In this document: positions 36,183-50,500 of the stretch, in pieces
How positions within the stretch are numbered: the first letter of the stretch is position 1
How the letters are laid out: each line of letters begins with the position of its first letter
Source: Moringa oleifera
Taxonomy: Eukaryota > Streptophyta > Magnoliopsida > Brassicales > Moringaceae
Reading direction: 5' to 3'
DNA length: 64,000 nucleotides
NCBI GenBank assembly: GCA_021397835.1
Contig: JAJFZO010000889.1
Location: 806,001 to 870,000, forward strand
The notes under the pieces: model-generated
Told to the model about the DNA's origin: nothing
What the model saw: only the letters and a program-made list of their open reading frames with translations
Database searches by the model: none
Position numbers and translations under genes: made by a program

Positions 36183-39100
36183 TTAGTCGTCTTGATTTCT
36201 GAAGAAATCAGCACCAGCCTCTACATCATCAGTTTTGATGCTTCCGCTTTGAGCCATAAGGACTCTGTACACCCTCTTTGAGCAGATTTCACCTAATCTT
36301 CTATCCCCACTGACTAACCCTTCTACATTCAAGTCCTTCAGCAGAAATTCCTTTTCATGCACCTAACATTTGAAAATAGAAGCCAAAGAAAAGAAAAAGC
36401 AACCAAGTTGGATGAGTGGCAGCTAAATCAGTATCAGTTTTTGTTGTCCTAATATAAAACACAGCACCATACTTGAAACACTTGCAACCTAAAACTGTCA
36501 AGAGTAAACCAAAAAATGGAATTATCAGCTCCACAATCATAAAATCAGGAAGATAAATGATTTTTCTTGATTTTCTCGTCTTAGATTTAAGCTAAATCCA
36601 TCAACAGTACAACAGGTTCATTAAATTTCCAAGGGACAGCCACATGCACCAAAATTGACTGGTATTTTATCTATCTACCAAACATTGTATTAGACCAGGA
36701 GACAAACTTACATTCCATCATTGACCAGAAACAGAAAGAGGTAATCAGCTAAGACTTACAGATTTGTTAGGGTCCATGTAAACTCTCAATAGAGATTTCA
36801 TGGTGGGGTACTTCTTTGATATAGCAAGAGCATACCGTGGCTGTACCTTTGGGATTGCTACCAAGGCTTTTAACCTAGACATAAAAAAGTAACAAAACCA
36901 AACATAGAATTTTCAATGCCGCACAAAATAAATAAAGGCATCCGAACAAAGTAAGTCTTGCATGCTAGTAAAAGGTTAGTCCACATCATCATGTTGTTTT
37001 CTTACTAGACAATCAACATAACTAAAACTGCTTTGCATAATTGACAGACAAATCCCCCTTGTCTTTTTCTTTTTTTCTTTCTGCAACTAACAGCAGGTTG
37101 AATTAAATCTACTTCACAGTAAAAAAGTATCATGTGACCAAAAGAAACAAGATAAAAACTTCAAATGTAATCAAAAGAATCACAATCCTAAGAGTTTGTC
37201 ATGAACAAAGACAAGTGCATGTCCACAAGTAAAAAAACTGAAGGTTTCTCAGGTTGGCTGCACCTCAAATGAAATTATTATATTGAGCTTGGTGATTTCT
37301 ACCTCATGCAATTTAACTTACATGACCTAGTCAAAATCAGAAAAAGAGAGAAATTAAATCATAACTAAAAAATTAGAAATTAAGCAAAGTTTTGTGAGAC
37401 AGTCTTGAAGCATAAGTTCTAAATGAATAGAACCCTTTTTTTGGGCAACCAAACATAGCTTCAATCATTGCAAGGAAAAAGAAACTCGCAAAGAATCCCT
37501 CACTGGAAGCTTACACAGTACCTTAGTCACCCCTCAATCCCACCAAACATGTTCATCACAACAACACAATTCAAACTTTGTACGAGATATTTGGAACTCA
37601 TCACAGACTTTAACCTTAGTTTGAAAGAAAATAAAGAAAAAAAGAATACATTATCAATTCATCTATTAAATACAGATGGAGCCCAAATAGCATCATGCTC
37701 TTTCAAATTTTGGGTTTGATAATTAAGGTTGAATACATAAACAAGATAAGCAAATACATGCTGCACATTCACACTACAACTCACCAGGAGCTCTTTTTTA
37801 TTAGGTTCTTGTCAACTGAGTCCTTAGGGATCATAGATCCATTTGCATTGACAGATAATCGTGTTAGCTTCTTTCTGCATTTCAAAACAAAGGATTACAG
37901 CTATAGCATGAAATGCATGGAGAAGCAATGCAGACGCACAAAAGAGCCATTTCTAATGCCGTTTGTTAGCAAAGTAGCAATGGCTTAAATTTTTTTCTTA
38001 ATGCAACACAATTAGATGAAACTTAGAAGAAAAGGGGCCAACTCAAAGCCTCAAAAAGTTGGGAGATACAACAATAATGGAAGAGAAACAGAGATATGGA
38101 GGATGAATGGGATGGTTTTGGTGCTGCAACAACATTGCAAGAACGTGATTTGCAAAAGAAGGAGATTAGGTGGGAAGAACAATATGCAGGTAGAGAGAGA
38201 GACTATGTCAAGGCAAAACATTGAAAGCAAGAAAAAGAAGAGAGAAGAGAAAAATTAAGGGCTTGCTGGGTTTTAAACTTTGGGTTGGGCGGGTGACTTG
38301 TTGACAGAAACAGTTGTTTTAAAAACCCTACAAAAGAACAATTCTTTTTATTTCTCCCTTCTCTACAAAAAATAGTCATCGCTCTCGGGATGTGAGCAAT
38401 GAAAACATGTTAGCAAATATTTAGAACAAAAGTCAAAAAGAAAACAACACAACACCAAACGAATTATAAGACTGAAAATTTTCTATAAAGGATCCAGAAA
38501 AGTTGGTATCCTGGAAACTGATGCATAGCAAGAAAGCCTTGTACCTTCAATACTCTATTTAATTTTACATGGAAGCAAATGCTTAGAAATGAATATAATA
38601 ATTCCCAATAGTTTATGGTAATCAGTTGCTGCAATGGATTCCAAATTCCACAAACCAATTTTCTCGGTTCTGGTGGACCTTAGCTTCGGTACCGCAAGGA
38701 CAATAAGAGGTTACATCAGATTGGTGTATTACTTTGCATTATTGTAAACAGCACAGAAAGATAAAGATACTACTACTGCAGGCAGCTTACGAATGGTTAA
38801 GGATTCTGGCAGAACATTTTACAAAATCTTAAGCTCAACCCTAACTATTAGATGCTTTACTAGAATAAAAGGGGCATGCATACCCCTAGAGGATAGATGT
38901 GCCTTCTACATTTTCCGATCCTGTTCATAGTTTAGATATCATATTTGTCGTACATATGAGTACAACTCAGTAATGGTAACAAAAAATATTACTGTAAGTG
39001 AATGCTTTTTCTTTAAGAAATTAAAATAAAAGGAACACAAGAAGAAGCACATATGCATATATGTATGACAATACAACATACACATCAGAATGAATACAGA

Positions 39101-42100
39101 AGGATTTATGAAAAAGTGTGACGGCTGAGAGCATAACATGTAAAATGAAATGTTGACAACCTTACCTGCTGCTTGCTGCATGATTTACAAAAATCATTGT
39201 AACATGAATGTTGGATACATATAATTTTCAGCACAAGAAATCACTCTTCATGCATTTGATAATTTTAGAAATGAAGCTGATAAAGACAAACCATCTCCAG
39301 TTATTGCTCAAGAGTAAACTTCAAGAGTTTTGTTAAATTCAAAGACTAATACAAGAACGTTACCAGTACCTAAATTGGCAAGAGGCCAGGCTGCATGTCA
39401 AACCGACCACATGTTCAGCCACTTCAGCTTCATCAACACACTGCCTGGAATGCACCCTAACATAACGAGTGCTTAAGTTTGCAAGTGCCTGTAGTACATC
39501 AAATCTTTAAGATTTTACAAGAACACAAGAAAGAAGGAATTGCACATAATGAACAGGCACTTACCTCCTCAATAGGTGGACGCCTCCAACAATTACTATT
39601 TCCTGGATTCTTGTACTGTTCCTTTTCCCTAAAACATCAGCGAAATCATGATTGTATTGCAAAATTTAATCATTTGAAATATTTAGCAAGCATGAAGAAT
39701 GATCACATAATAACTGTGCTACAGTTTAGATGAGCAATTACGAAATCATGATTAAGAAAAAAAAAAGAATGATACAAACTAGATGAGCTACAGCTTAGGT
39801 ACCCCTGCCCACAAAAAATTAGACTAAATTCTCCAACTCATTACCTGCAAAAAAGAACAGTATGAGTATGCAGTGACACTGATGCAGCACACACCTAATT
39901 AGTTGTTTAATTTAAGTTTATTTGAATATTTTTTGTCTATTTTAATTCAATTTCCTATTCTTAAGTCAATCTCCTATTCCTAACTTATTTTCTTTACTTT
40001 CCAAGTCTTTCTACGTTTCCCATTCCTAGACTATTTCCTTTATTATTAGCATTACAAATGCTATTTGACGGTTCATTATAATGATAGAGGTAGTTCAATA
40101 CAATCTATCACAATTATCCATAAATTTTAGATCCACTGTGTTCTTTGAAATTTGCTCTTGGCATTATTTTGTTTCTTTCTCAAAGCAAACCTTTTGTTGC
40201 ATCAAATTGATATCAAAGTATGGATTTTTACCTTAATTTGATGGCTAATGATGATTTTAATCAAAAGTTAATCACATACAACAAAAAGTGATTTAGAAAA
40301 CTTGATGGGATCAACAAAACCCTTCACAATCTAATGCAAATGGTGACTAAATTGAATAATGAAGTGAGACTTGATTCCATGAAGCAACTACCGAACTAGC
40401 ATGATGACGGTAGAAATGACGATGGCCTAAAATTGAGTATATTTGGTTACAAGGAATTCTAAAGCTGTAAATCAACATGATTTGCAACTTCGACACTTGC
40501 AACCTGTTGAACCAGGCTTGGGAGATGAGGGAGAAAATATGGGGTGCATCGTCCAACGACTTTTACTTGTCACAAAGAAATCAGACAAACAACTTTCAAT
40601 AATACAAGATCTTTCAGACTCAATGAACAATTCGTAATAAGGTACGCAATGTGATTATTGATGGTGGCAATTGCGAGAATGTTGTCTTTAAACTTTGATG
40701 AAGCATTAAATTTGAAGGCCGAGAAACATTTTCTACATACAAAATTGCAATGGATTAAAAAAGGCTCAAAATCTCAAGCATTAGAAGTTTGCAAGGTTCT
40801 TCTATCAAGCAGGAAATATTGTAAAAATGAGATCGTATACCCGTGGTGGATATTGATGTTTGTTGTACCCTATTGGGAAGACTGCGGAAGTATGTTGTTG
40901 ATGCCTCTTATAAAGGATGAGATCATATCTCCATCTTTTGATGGTTTGACAAGAAGATCATTTTGATACCACAATTTCAATTTTCAAGTTTTGAAAAAAT
41001 TATGTTACTAAAGAAGATAAGCAAGCTTAGAATTCTCTGAGCAAGTCAAGAAACCAAACCGTATCGTAGCATTGGAGGTTAAAGGTCAATTTCAAGCAAC
41101 CATCGACATTCCACACAAGACTTAAGAAGTACTTGCTGATTTACCTCCTATGAATTAACTCCTACACGAAATACACACACCACATTGATTTAGTACATGG
41201 AGCTAGCTTGTCAAACTTCCCACTTGTATGAGTCTGACTAAGAATGAAGAGTTATTGCAACTAGTTAATGAGTTGCTTGATAAAAGCTTCATTCATGAGA
41301 GCATGTTGTTGTGCAAACGCTACTTTATTTACCCAAAGAAGGATGATTGTCGACGATCATGTGTGGACAATCAAATTATTAATAAAATAATGATTGGTAT
41401 ATAACTTAGAGATGAATGGAAAACAATTTTCAAAACTAAGGATGGTCACTACGAATGGCTAATGATGGTTTTTGAGCTATCAAACACGCCAAACACCAAT
41501 GTTACCACTCCTTAATTTTGAGAAAGTATTTGAGGTTGAGTGTGATGCATTAGTTTTTGGAATTGGAGCTATATCATCCTAAGAGGAGCATTCGGTAATG
41601 AAAAGGTTAGTAAATCTCGACAAAAATGAACTGCGTATGAGCTATAATTCTATGTTGTTATTCGAGCCTTCAAGCATTGGGAGCATTATTTGAGAGTTTG
41701 ACCTATTTACAGATCGTTAAGCTTTAAATTTTAATTCTCAAAAGACAATGAATCGTGTGCATGCTCGACGATTTCTTTTTTTGTTTTTGGGCAAAAGTTC
41801 ACTTTTGATATCAAACATAAATCTCTGACCAAGAGAATAAAATAGTGATACATTGTACCTCTTTACTAGCCACAGTGGGTACTAAGATGGTGGGGTTCGA
41901 TTATTTAAAGGACATATGTTCCATTGATGAGGATTATGCCAAAATATAAACACAATGCAAGATTAAGGAATTTGGTTTTATATTCCTTTATTCAAGAGGG
42001 ATTCTTGTTTAAAGGTATGCAGTCATTTATCTCATGTTCTTCTTTGCGTGTATACTTGATTAGATAGTTGAGGAGGACATGTTGGTCGAGATAAAACAAT

Positions 42101-45100
42101 AAGTTTGGTTAAAAAAGAAAAATTATTGACCTCAACTAACATGTTGCTTAGTGTGTTAGAAGGCCAAAGGACAAACTCAAAATATTGGGTTTTGTACTTG
42201 GCCTATCTTGGAGACGATTTGGCAAGACTTAACCATGGATTTTGTTCTTGACCTCCCAAGAACTCAACTGAGGAGCTGATTTTGTTTCGGTTGTAGTTGA
42301 TCAAGTTTTCAAGATGGCTCACTTTCATCATTGTAAAAAGACTTCGGATACTTCTTATGAGGCTAATTTATTGTTTGGTGACATTGTTGGCTTACATAAC
42401 ATTCCTCCTTCAATAACTTTTGATAGGGATAAAAAATTTCAAAGTTATTTTTGGAGAACTCTGTGAAAATTGTTTGATACTTCTTTGCAGTATAGTATCA
42501 CAAGTCATCCCCAAATCGATGGGCAAACTGAAGTGCTAATGACACTTGTAACAATATAATTTGATGTGTTAGTGAAGACAAACCAAAATAATGGGATGCT
42601 GCACTTTTACATATTGAGTTTGCTTTTAATAGTATGCCAAATCATTTTACCAAAAAGACTCCTTTTGAAGTTGTCTACACTTTCTTCATCTTCCTCTTTT
42701 CCGAATGTAGTAAAAGGTAATCTTCGTTACAAGACTATTGCAAACCCATATCAATGCTTTAAGTTGTCCAATGAACGTGATTTAGTGATGATTTATCTTC
42801 GAAAGAATCATTTTCCTATTGGCACATACAATAAGCTTAAACATAAGAAGATTATCTTTTTCGTGTCCTTCAAAAAATTAGTGATAACGCTTATAAGATC
42901 AATCTTCCGGCTGATATAAACATTTCTAATATTTTCAATGTTGTTGATATCTTTGAGTATTTCCATCTAGATAAGTTTTCTTTACAGCCACAAAATTGAA
43001 GGACAAGTTTTCTTCAAAGTGGAAGGAATTGATGCAGCAGACACCTGTATTAGTTTCCTATTTTAAGTTGATTTGATTAGTTTCCTATTTCTAATTCATT
43101 TTTCTAATCCTATCTAGGCTAATTTCTTATTCCTAGCTTTGTTGCGTTGCTTTTCTAGTCTTTCTAAGTTTTGTATTCCTAGTCTATTTCTTTATTGTTG
43201 ACATTACAAGTACTATTTAAAGATTTATTGTAAGGATTAGAGGCAATTTAGTACAATGTATCAGAATTATTCTATAAGTTTCAAATCCATTGTGATCTTT
43301 GAAGTTTGTTCTTAGCATTATTTTGCTTTTTTCTCAAAGCAAACCTTCTCCTACACCACCAACATAACAAATGTCCTTTGCTATGACTACTTCAAGTAGT
43401 CAAAAAATTTCCAAATGAAACGCAAGCGTAGACTAGGCCCTCCAACAATGATCACATAAGCACATAACCCCTTTTATTAGCACCCTATTACACTACTTTG
43501 AACTCTAATGAATTTTCAATAATTCCAAAATGCAACAGTAACTAACACAAACAATCTCCTCAAAGAACATAATGATTGAATATTAAGATAACTCAACATT
43601 AACAAAGTCTCACCTTTTGTTAATGTATGCCATTAATTTATTTGTGAGATAACAAACTGTATAAGATGGATATTGATTTCGTACTCTTGAAACTTGATCC
43701 AAAAGTTTTTCACTGGTGACAAGATTGCAAAATTGATCGGCATCATATACAAGTAATACATATGGAATCTCTATTCCTTGTGGAAAAAGCTGCGATAAAT
43801 GGAAAGATGATACATAGGTCAAGAAGATGAGAAGAGATATAGGCAACTATATTTGCATTGCAGTAATGAAATTATCTCCAGAGTGAAATCCAAGTCAGTA
43901 TACAATTCAACCCAATCAATGTGCAGAAAATGATGAAGAAAAGCACGTTGCACATTCACATCTAAATATCAGTCATATATACTTCATTTGCTGGTTATAG
44001 GTTTGACCATATGAACAATCCGGCATATTGCATTTTAAACGATTTCAGAGTTCAATTTTAAAACATGGCAAGTATGAGCCCATAGATCCAAGGTATAAAA
44101 TCGATATACAAAAAGTCCAAAGTGTAATATTCAACACAAAGAGCTGAAGCACACTGAAGTTAGTTAAGGAGGCGGAAAACCATCATGCTAATTCTTTTTG
44201 TAACAAATTAGATTGTTTGAGCCAAAGAGTGAAATACACCCCTAACTCTCACTGAGCCAAAGATGTTCAAATTGCTAATTAGCTATCTCCACTTGAGCTC
44301 AGTAAGAGTATTATATATGTCTTGGGTTTCTTTCGATAAAAAAATCTCAATTTAGGGAAACATCACCAGTAAGGTATTAAACATCAAACCCTAAAAATAA
44401 AGATACAATAGAAGAAGAAATATGAAAGTTAAACCTCTAAGAGCTTGGCCAAGTGAAAGGAAAAAGGAAATGTGTAGATCTCTTCGAAGCATGCAAAACA
44501 AAAATTAAAAGTAATAATTTGTTTCTATGTAATACATGTATTGACTTGCATTTAGAATCAACCAGATGAAATATACTAATGTCAACGGAGTACATCATTA
44601 GCAGTGAATTTGGATTGCAAAATCCCTAGAATATGTTAGAAGGCTGCTTTTAATAGATGCATGAGTGCAAACGACAAGAAGACAGTTGGCTATAAAGCCT
44701 TGTTCATATTGATCCCAAGCCATCACCTTTGAAATTTGTTCTGGAACTGTCATTGTCCAGATAATTGATCTTTCAATTGGATTTGATGTTATGCGATATG
44801 TAAGGCCTTTCTCAGAAAACCTTGATAGCAGATGTCCTATGTCGACAAAGTCACAACACTCTCAGCATATAATAGCTTTCAAAAGTAAAGACACAATAGA
44901 AATAAATAACCACAACTATATAAAATATTGAAGAAGAAAAATAGGACAAACATGGAGAAAGCTTTTACCTCCAACTGACCCAAGTTCAACCACTTTAGTG
45001 TCAATTTCCGCTACAATAGATTTTAGTGCAAACTTTCCCTTCTCCCATTTTTGCTTCTCTTTCTCTAATCTTTTACGCTCTGCAGCCTCTGCCTTTGAAG

Positions 45101-47309
45101 CTTCTTTTTGCAATTTTTCTTGCTGGATAATGGATGTTAATCAATTACTGATCTAAAAGAATACTAATAAAAACTTCAATCCATCTATAAAGTAATTACT
45201 TCCTTCTTCAGCTTCTTTTCTTCCATTGCATGAATCCTTTCCTCCTTTGTCATCTTCTTCTTGTACACTGCTTCATCAGTATTATTTTTAACTTTAGTTC
45301 TTCTACTCCGTTCTGGTATGTTGCGCATCTGCTCCATGCAAAAATTTTCTTTGTCTTGATCATCATCTACCTAATTTAGAGAAACAAATCATTAAAATAT
45401 ACGGGTGAAATGAAATCAGAATTCTCAATTCAGAATAATAGAAATTAAAGGAGTATCTACAAGTATGAACCACCAGAAAACCCAAACCTCATACTAGAAA
45501 AGAATGAGAAACAGATTCACAAAAAAAAAATATCATATTTTGTCTCCATACAACAAATGAATTTTCACTATCAGCAATACAAGAGAAGATAATTTCTTTG
45601 CAAGCAACTGGTCAGACAATCACAACATTGTCACACTGCAAGACTGTTGCCACACACACACACACCTTGACATTGCCATAATTCTTGTCAGCAACAAGAA
45701 AATGTAAGCATTCCTCATCCCTTGATGCCCCAGCTACAGCTTCGCACCAAAACTTTTAGCTAATGCTACCAGTAGCACCTCAGCTTATCTTACAAGCCAA
45801 GAGATCAATATTGTGCTTACCTCCAAAAACGCTTAGAGTCTGTATCTAGGACTCTCTAAGCGCCAGAACACCCAGCAGCAAAGTTAAAGCTTGGCTACAC
45901 ATAATGAAACCAATGCAGATATCTACGTAGTAAGTCATAGTATAACCATTTGTTGTTTCCTAGTAGAATGGATGTAAATCACATACGGGTAAGCTTATGA
46001 GGCAATATGAAAATACAAAACAGTATTACAGTCCTGCAAATGCATTTTAATTGTGGTGACATGTACACAAATTACCCTTGAACAGCATATTAAAAGCAAA
46101 AATATAAAAGTCACAGAAGGGAAATACCTTATCAACATCGTCTGGCCAAACGGTTGCTTTAGAAGGACTAACTGCAGGCATTTGCATAAGGTTGGCATTC
46201 CCTGACAAAGATATTCTCTGTGACCTTAAAAGATGTTAAAGAAATCAAATACCAAAAGCAGATATCTATTGCACATTCAGAAACTAAAGTGGACAACCAC
46301 AAAAAAAAAAAAAAAGGAAGCATCTATGACATCAACATACAATGAGAAGATGTGGATGCAACCATTCTAGAACACCACCGAGATTTCGTTGCCTCATTAA
46401 AACCAGCCAGCACAGTTTCATTCTCCTTCCAATTATCCAAGTGAGACCCGCCTTCAGACTCGTCATCAGACTCCAAAGATATTACACGTTTTCCTGATGA
46501 AATAATTAAACATGACCAAGAATATTTTTTTTAAAAAAATTTAAACTACAGAAACATGGATGTTGTAATTGAAATCACTTTTAAGCAACCACATATATTC
46601 TCAAGCAAAACTCAAGAAAACAAATGGAGAATGGCAAACCAAAATAAAAAGCCATTATCGCAAACCGAATGGACATCCCAACACAAAAACAATAAAATCA
46701 TAATAAGTGCCCAAATAAAATGTCAGTCACCATATCAACATAAATAAACACCAATGAAAAGCTCAAATTGTATCAGGTTCAACCAAGCAAGTTATGAATC
46801 AGCATTTAAACCACCAGTTTAGCGGGAACTCTTCAAAAAAGGAAAAGTATATTTTTGAGCCAAAGCTTAATTTAGAGATCAGTAAACCATTTGCAAATGG
46901 TAAAATCTTCACAATAAAACTCAATTGAAACATCTCTAATTATTTAATCGCCAATAAAACTAAAATTAATTTAGTAAAATTAAGATAAAACCAAATTCAA
47001 CAGCAGATCCCTGAAAGCAGCTAATTAGGTTTAAAATAATTACCAACCAGAGAACTTGTCGTTGTGATCGGGATTTGAAGCCCTAGCCAGGGGATCAGAG
47101 AAGGATTTGACCATGGAGACATCATCAGACATCGGAGTCTCGGCGACAAAAGGAGTGGATTCCGGGCCCGGCAGTTTCTGCGGAGTCGGGTCACCATCCG
47201 AAATCAGAACCGTGGGGACAGGGTCCAGCCAGGTTCTGGGCTTCTTGGAGAGTGATGGAAGAGGGGTTTTCTGGTCTTCTTCATCAGAGATGACGATAGG
47301 ATCGGACAT
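36183..47309 (-). CDS. EME1: EME1-like crossover junction endonuclease subunit
   Basis: EME1 pairs with MUS81 to cut branched DNA such as nicked Holliday junctions and 3' flaps in homologous recombination and fork repair, in the nucleus. Twelve coding exons: 47,048-47,309, 46,341-46,493, 46,128-46,201, 45,200-45,370, 44,969-45,122, 44,727-44,836, 43,614-43,789, 39,565-39,628, 39,370-39,488, 37,785-37,874, 36,760-36,874, 36,183-36,362. They join in frame to 555 aa, close to the plant EME1 length. Landmarks: N-terminal [12 protein letters not shown], a charged coiled-coil-like part ([20 protein letters not shown]), the XPF-like nuclease fold ([34 protein letters not shown]), and C-terminal helix-hairpin-helix parts ([29 protein letters not shown]). 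The ATG at 47,309 is preferred over one 21 bases upstream because proteins of this family start MSDP. The exon 2-3 junction is the least certain. The intron between exons 7 and 8 holds a gypsy element. Confidence 0.87.
39880..43355 (+). mobile_element. Ty3/gypsy LTR retrotransposon relic in EME1 intron
   Basis: 5' LTR 39,880-40,201 and 3' LTR 43,030-43,355, both starting TGATGCAGCA and ending in CA. After the 5' LTR comes a possible primer site for initiator tRNA-Met (TTGATATCAAAGTA). Before the 3' LTR is a purine tract (AGTGGAAGG). Internal broken frames in the usual order: protease-like text near 40,660-40,920 ([25 protein letters not shown]), reverse transcriptase near 41,270-41,400 ([26 protein letters not shown]), RNase H near 41,520-41,760, integrase near 42,200-42,720. 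Many stops; the two LTRs differ at many sites, so it is old. Flanking 5-mers (GACAC and CCACC) do not match well. It is antisense to EME1. The left arm keeps only its 5' part. Confidence 0.8.
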
Positions 47310-47531
47310 CCTACGCAGTATGAGGATCAATTTGAATAGAGAGGGACAGAGCCTGGTTATGAGTCAGTTCATTTGAACCAGGGTGCTCATTGCAGTGCGA
47401 AGACTTTGAATCAGCGCGGGATTGCAGCGGAGCTGTAGTTTGGATGCGGATACGGAGATATCCCTACTCGGGATAAAACATGGGATTAGAGCGCTGTCAT
47501 TTTTTTTTTTTTTTCTTAACTGCCAATTAAA
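47310..47531. promoter_or_regulatory. 5' flank of EME1
   Basis: Between the EME1 ATG and the hAT end. It contains a poly-A run on the minus strand (47,497-47,515 reads poly-T on plus). A hAT element starts only about 225 bp before the EME1 start codon, so the promoter is either very short or lies partly in the element. Confidence 0.4.
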
Positions 47532-50500
47532 GGTGACCACGATTCGGTTCAAATCGATAAACCGAACCGTAATCGTTATATTTAAATCAAATCAAAATTA
47601 GTTATATCGGTTTCGATTTTTAATCATAATTAAAATTATTTTTAAAATAATTTAATTATGATTCATGTAAAATTTGAACCGAAATCGAAATCGATAATTC
47701 AAAACCGACAGTTTCGGTTCGGTTTTTAATTAAATTAATTTTTAAAATATTAAAAATTTTAATTTTAAAATTACCAAAAATTAATTTTAAAAATTTTAAA
47801 AATAATTTTAATTTAAAAATATTTATTTTAATAAAAATATAATTATTTTTATTTTTATTTTTATTAAAAATTTATAATTAAAATATTAAATTTAAAAAAA
47901 AATTACATAATTACACTACTGTAAGAGTAATAAGAGTGGATCATAATCAAGAGTGACTTCAACAGGGCACCTTGAATTTTGAGCTTTTTCGTTATTTTGT
48001 CTTTCTTTCTTCATAGGGTAAGAGAGAGAAAGAAAGAAAGAGAGACTGACTTTGAGATCACCCTCAAACTTTTTCTCATTTTTCAAGGCTACCAACTTTT
48101 TTTACAAGAAAATCTCTTTCTTTTTTTCTCTGTTTTTTTTCCTTGAAGAGCTTTTCTTTCTTTTTTATCTTAGAGCAGCAATAGGAAACTTTTCAAAAAT
48201 AATGTAATAATCAAAATATTCCTCAAAATGCCAAGCAAAAAGAAATTGTCAATATCATCAAAATACCATTCTTCACATTTCTTTGTCACATTTGTAAGAA
48301 AAAATCATTCCATGAAAGCTATGAAAATGTAAATCTTAAAATCACAATTGTCTCCAAAATGCTTTAACAAGAAGAACTTTCTAATACAATCATGTAACTA
48401 AGAGAAAGATTTTTTTTTCTTACAAAATTGTACTCTTTCTCTTACACTAATGTAAGAGTGAGGTGACCATTATTCTCTTACACTAACAAAATTCTTTTAT
48501 ATAATTATACTAGTGTAAAAGAAAGAGAGATTCTTTCTCTTACACTAGTAAGATTGAGATGACAATTTGGTCATCTCAATCTTATTTATCAAAGAGAAAG
48601 AGAGTAATGTAAGAGAAAGAATCTATTTCTCTTACAGTACTCTACTATTAGTCTATTAGTATAAGAGAAAGAGATTCTTATTTCTCTTATATTATCCTAC
48701 TATTTGTATAAGAGAAGAGAATATTGGTGTAAGAGAAAGAATCTATTTCTTTTACACTACTCTACTATTAGGTTAGATCTCAAAATCATATGGTCAGCAA
48801 CAAATAACAAGGTATGGTACTTCTAAAAACCAATTATTTAATTATACATATATAAATAATAGAGAAGAATTAGCACGGATGGTTGCTGTTGAGCACTTAT
48901 CTTTTAATTTTGGTGAAAAAGCTGGTTTTATTAATTATTGTCAAAAAGCATTAAATCCTGCTGCATGTTGTGTTCCTGGATCTACTCTCACATGTACGCT
49001 TTTTGATCTTTATAAAAAAGAAAAAAAAGTTTTAGTTAAATATTTTAGAAATTGTCAAGGTCGTGTTTCTGTATGTGTTGATATATGAAGTGATCATTGG
49101 CAAACACATTCTTACATGGGTTTAACTTGTCATTACATGGATAATGATTGGACAATACAAAAAACGAATTCTTGCATTTAGAATTTTTGATGAGGCTCAT
49201 ACTGCTGATAATATATATTTAATGCTTAAGTGTTTTTGAAGAGTATAAAATTGATAATAAAACATTTGCAATTGGTTTTGATAATGCTTCTAATAATACT
49301 GCAGTTATTCCTCAGTTAATAACTTTATGTAATCCTTACTTTGGTGGTCGATTTTTTCATCAAAGATGTGCTTGTCATGTTTTAAATTTATGTGTTCAAA
49401 GTGGGTTAAAATTACTTAATTATGCTATCTTATCTATTAGAGAAGCATTGCATTATTTATGAAAACATCCAAAAGCAATGAAAGTATAGGCTAAATTTTG
49501 TGTTAGTCATGCTATGCATCCCATAAAATTTTCGCGTGATATTTCTACTCGTTGAAATTTTACATACAAATTACTTTGTGAAAGTGATGCATATAAAGAA
49601 TTACTATATGATTTTATGCGATATAATGTTAGTACTATTATTCTTCATCCTCAACAATGGAATATGTGTATAAAAATTTGCCAACTATTAAAATTTTTTA
49701 ATGATGTTACTAATTCTTTATCGGGTATATATTATCTTACTACTAATTTATTTATATTGAGGCTATTAATATTGTTGCTCAATTCAAAGAATGTGAAAAA
49801 GATGAAGAATTACTTAATTGCATTCAAGTTATGAAAGATAAATAGTTAGAGTATTATTTTAATATTTCAATTATATATTTGCTCGGAAAAGTATTTGATC
49901 CACGTTGCAAATTAGTTCATTTAAGTGAATATTTAACTTCTTATTACAATTGTTTACAAATAGATGTAAATATTATGGTTATGATTGCAAATATTAAAAA
50001 TTTATTTTATTCAATATATAATGAATATCACAGACTTTATGGTCAATTTGATAATAATAGTGTTACAAAAATTATAATTTATTTCAAATTTCATCAACAA
50101 AAGTTGATAAAGGGTATCAATTATTGTTTTAAAAAACAAAAAAATTACGAGATTTATCTTCATCAAGCTCAAATTTTGAGCTTGAGAATTATTTAACAAC
50201 TTCTTTTGAGTTTGTTGATGAAGATAATGATTTCAATATTCTGCAATGGTAGAAAAAACATAAAAGATATTTTTTAATTTTTGCTATTATAGCAAAGCAA
50301 ATTCTTGCAACACCGATTTCTACTGTTGTTGTGGAACAAGAGTTTAGTACTGGTGGAAATGTATTGGATCAAAGGCGCTTATGTATGAGTTTGGATTCAA
50401 TTCAAGCCCCCAAGTTTATCTTGATGATTGGACAAAAACACAATTTCGACAATAAGAAATAGATCAAGAATTAAATTATGATTTGTTGAAAAATGAACAT

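Noticed and set aside
43030..43355. Exact 5-bp target duplication for the gypsy element
   Set aside because: The flanking 5-mers are GACAC and CCACC, only three matches, so it is not claimed.
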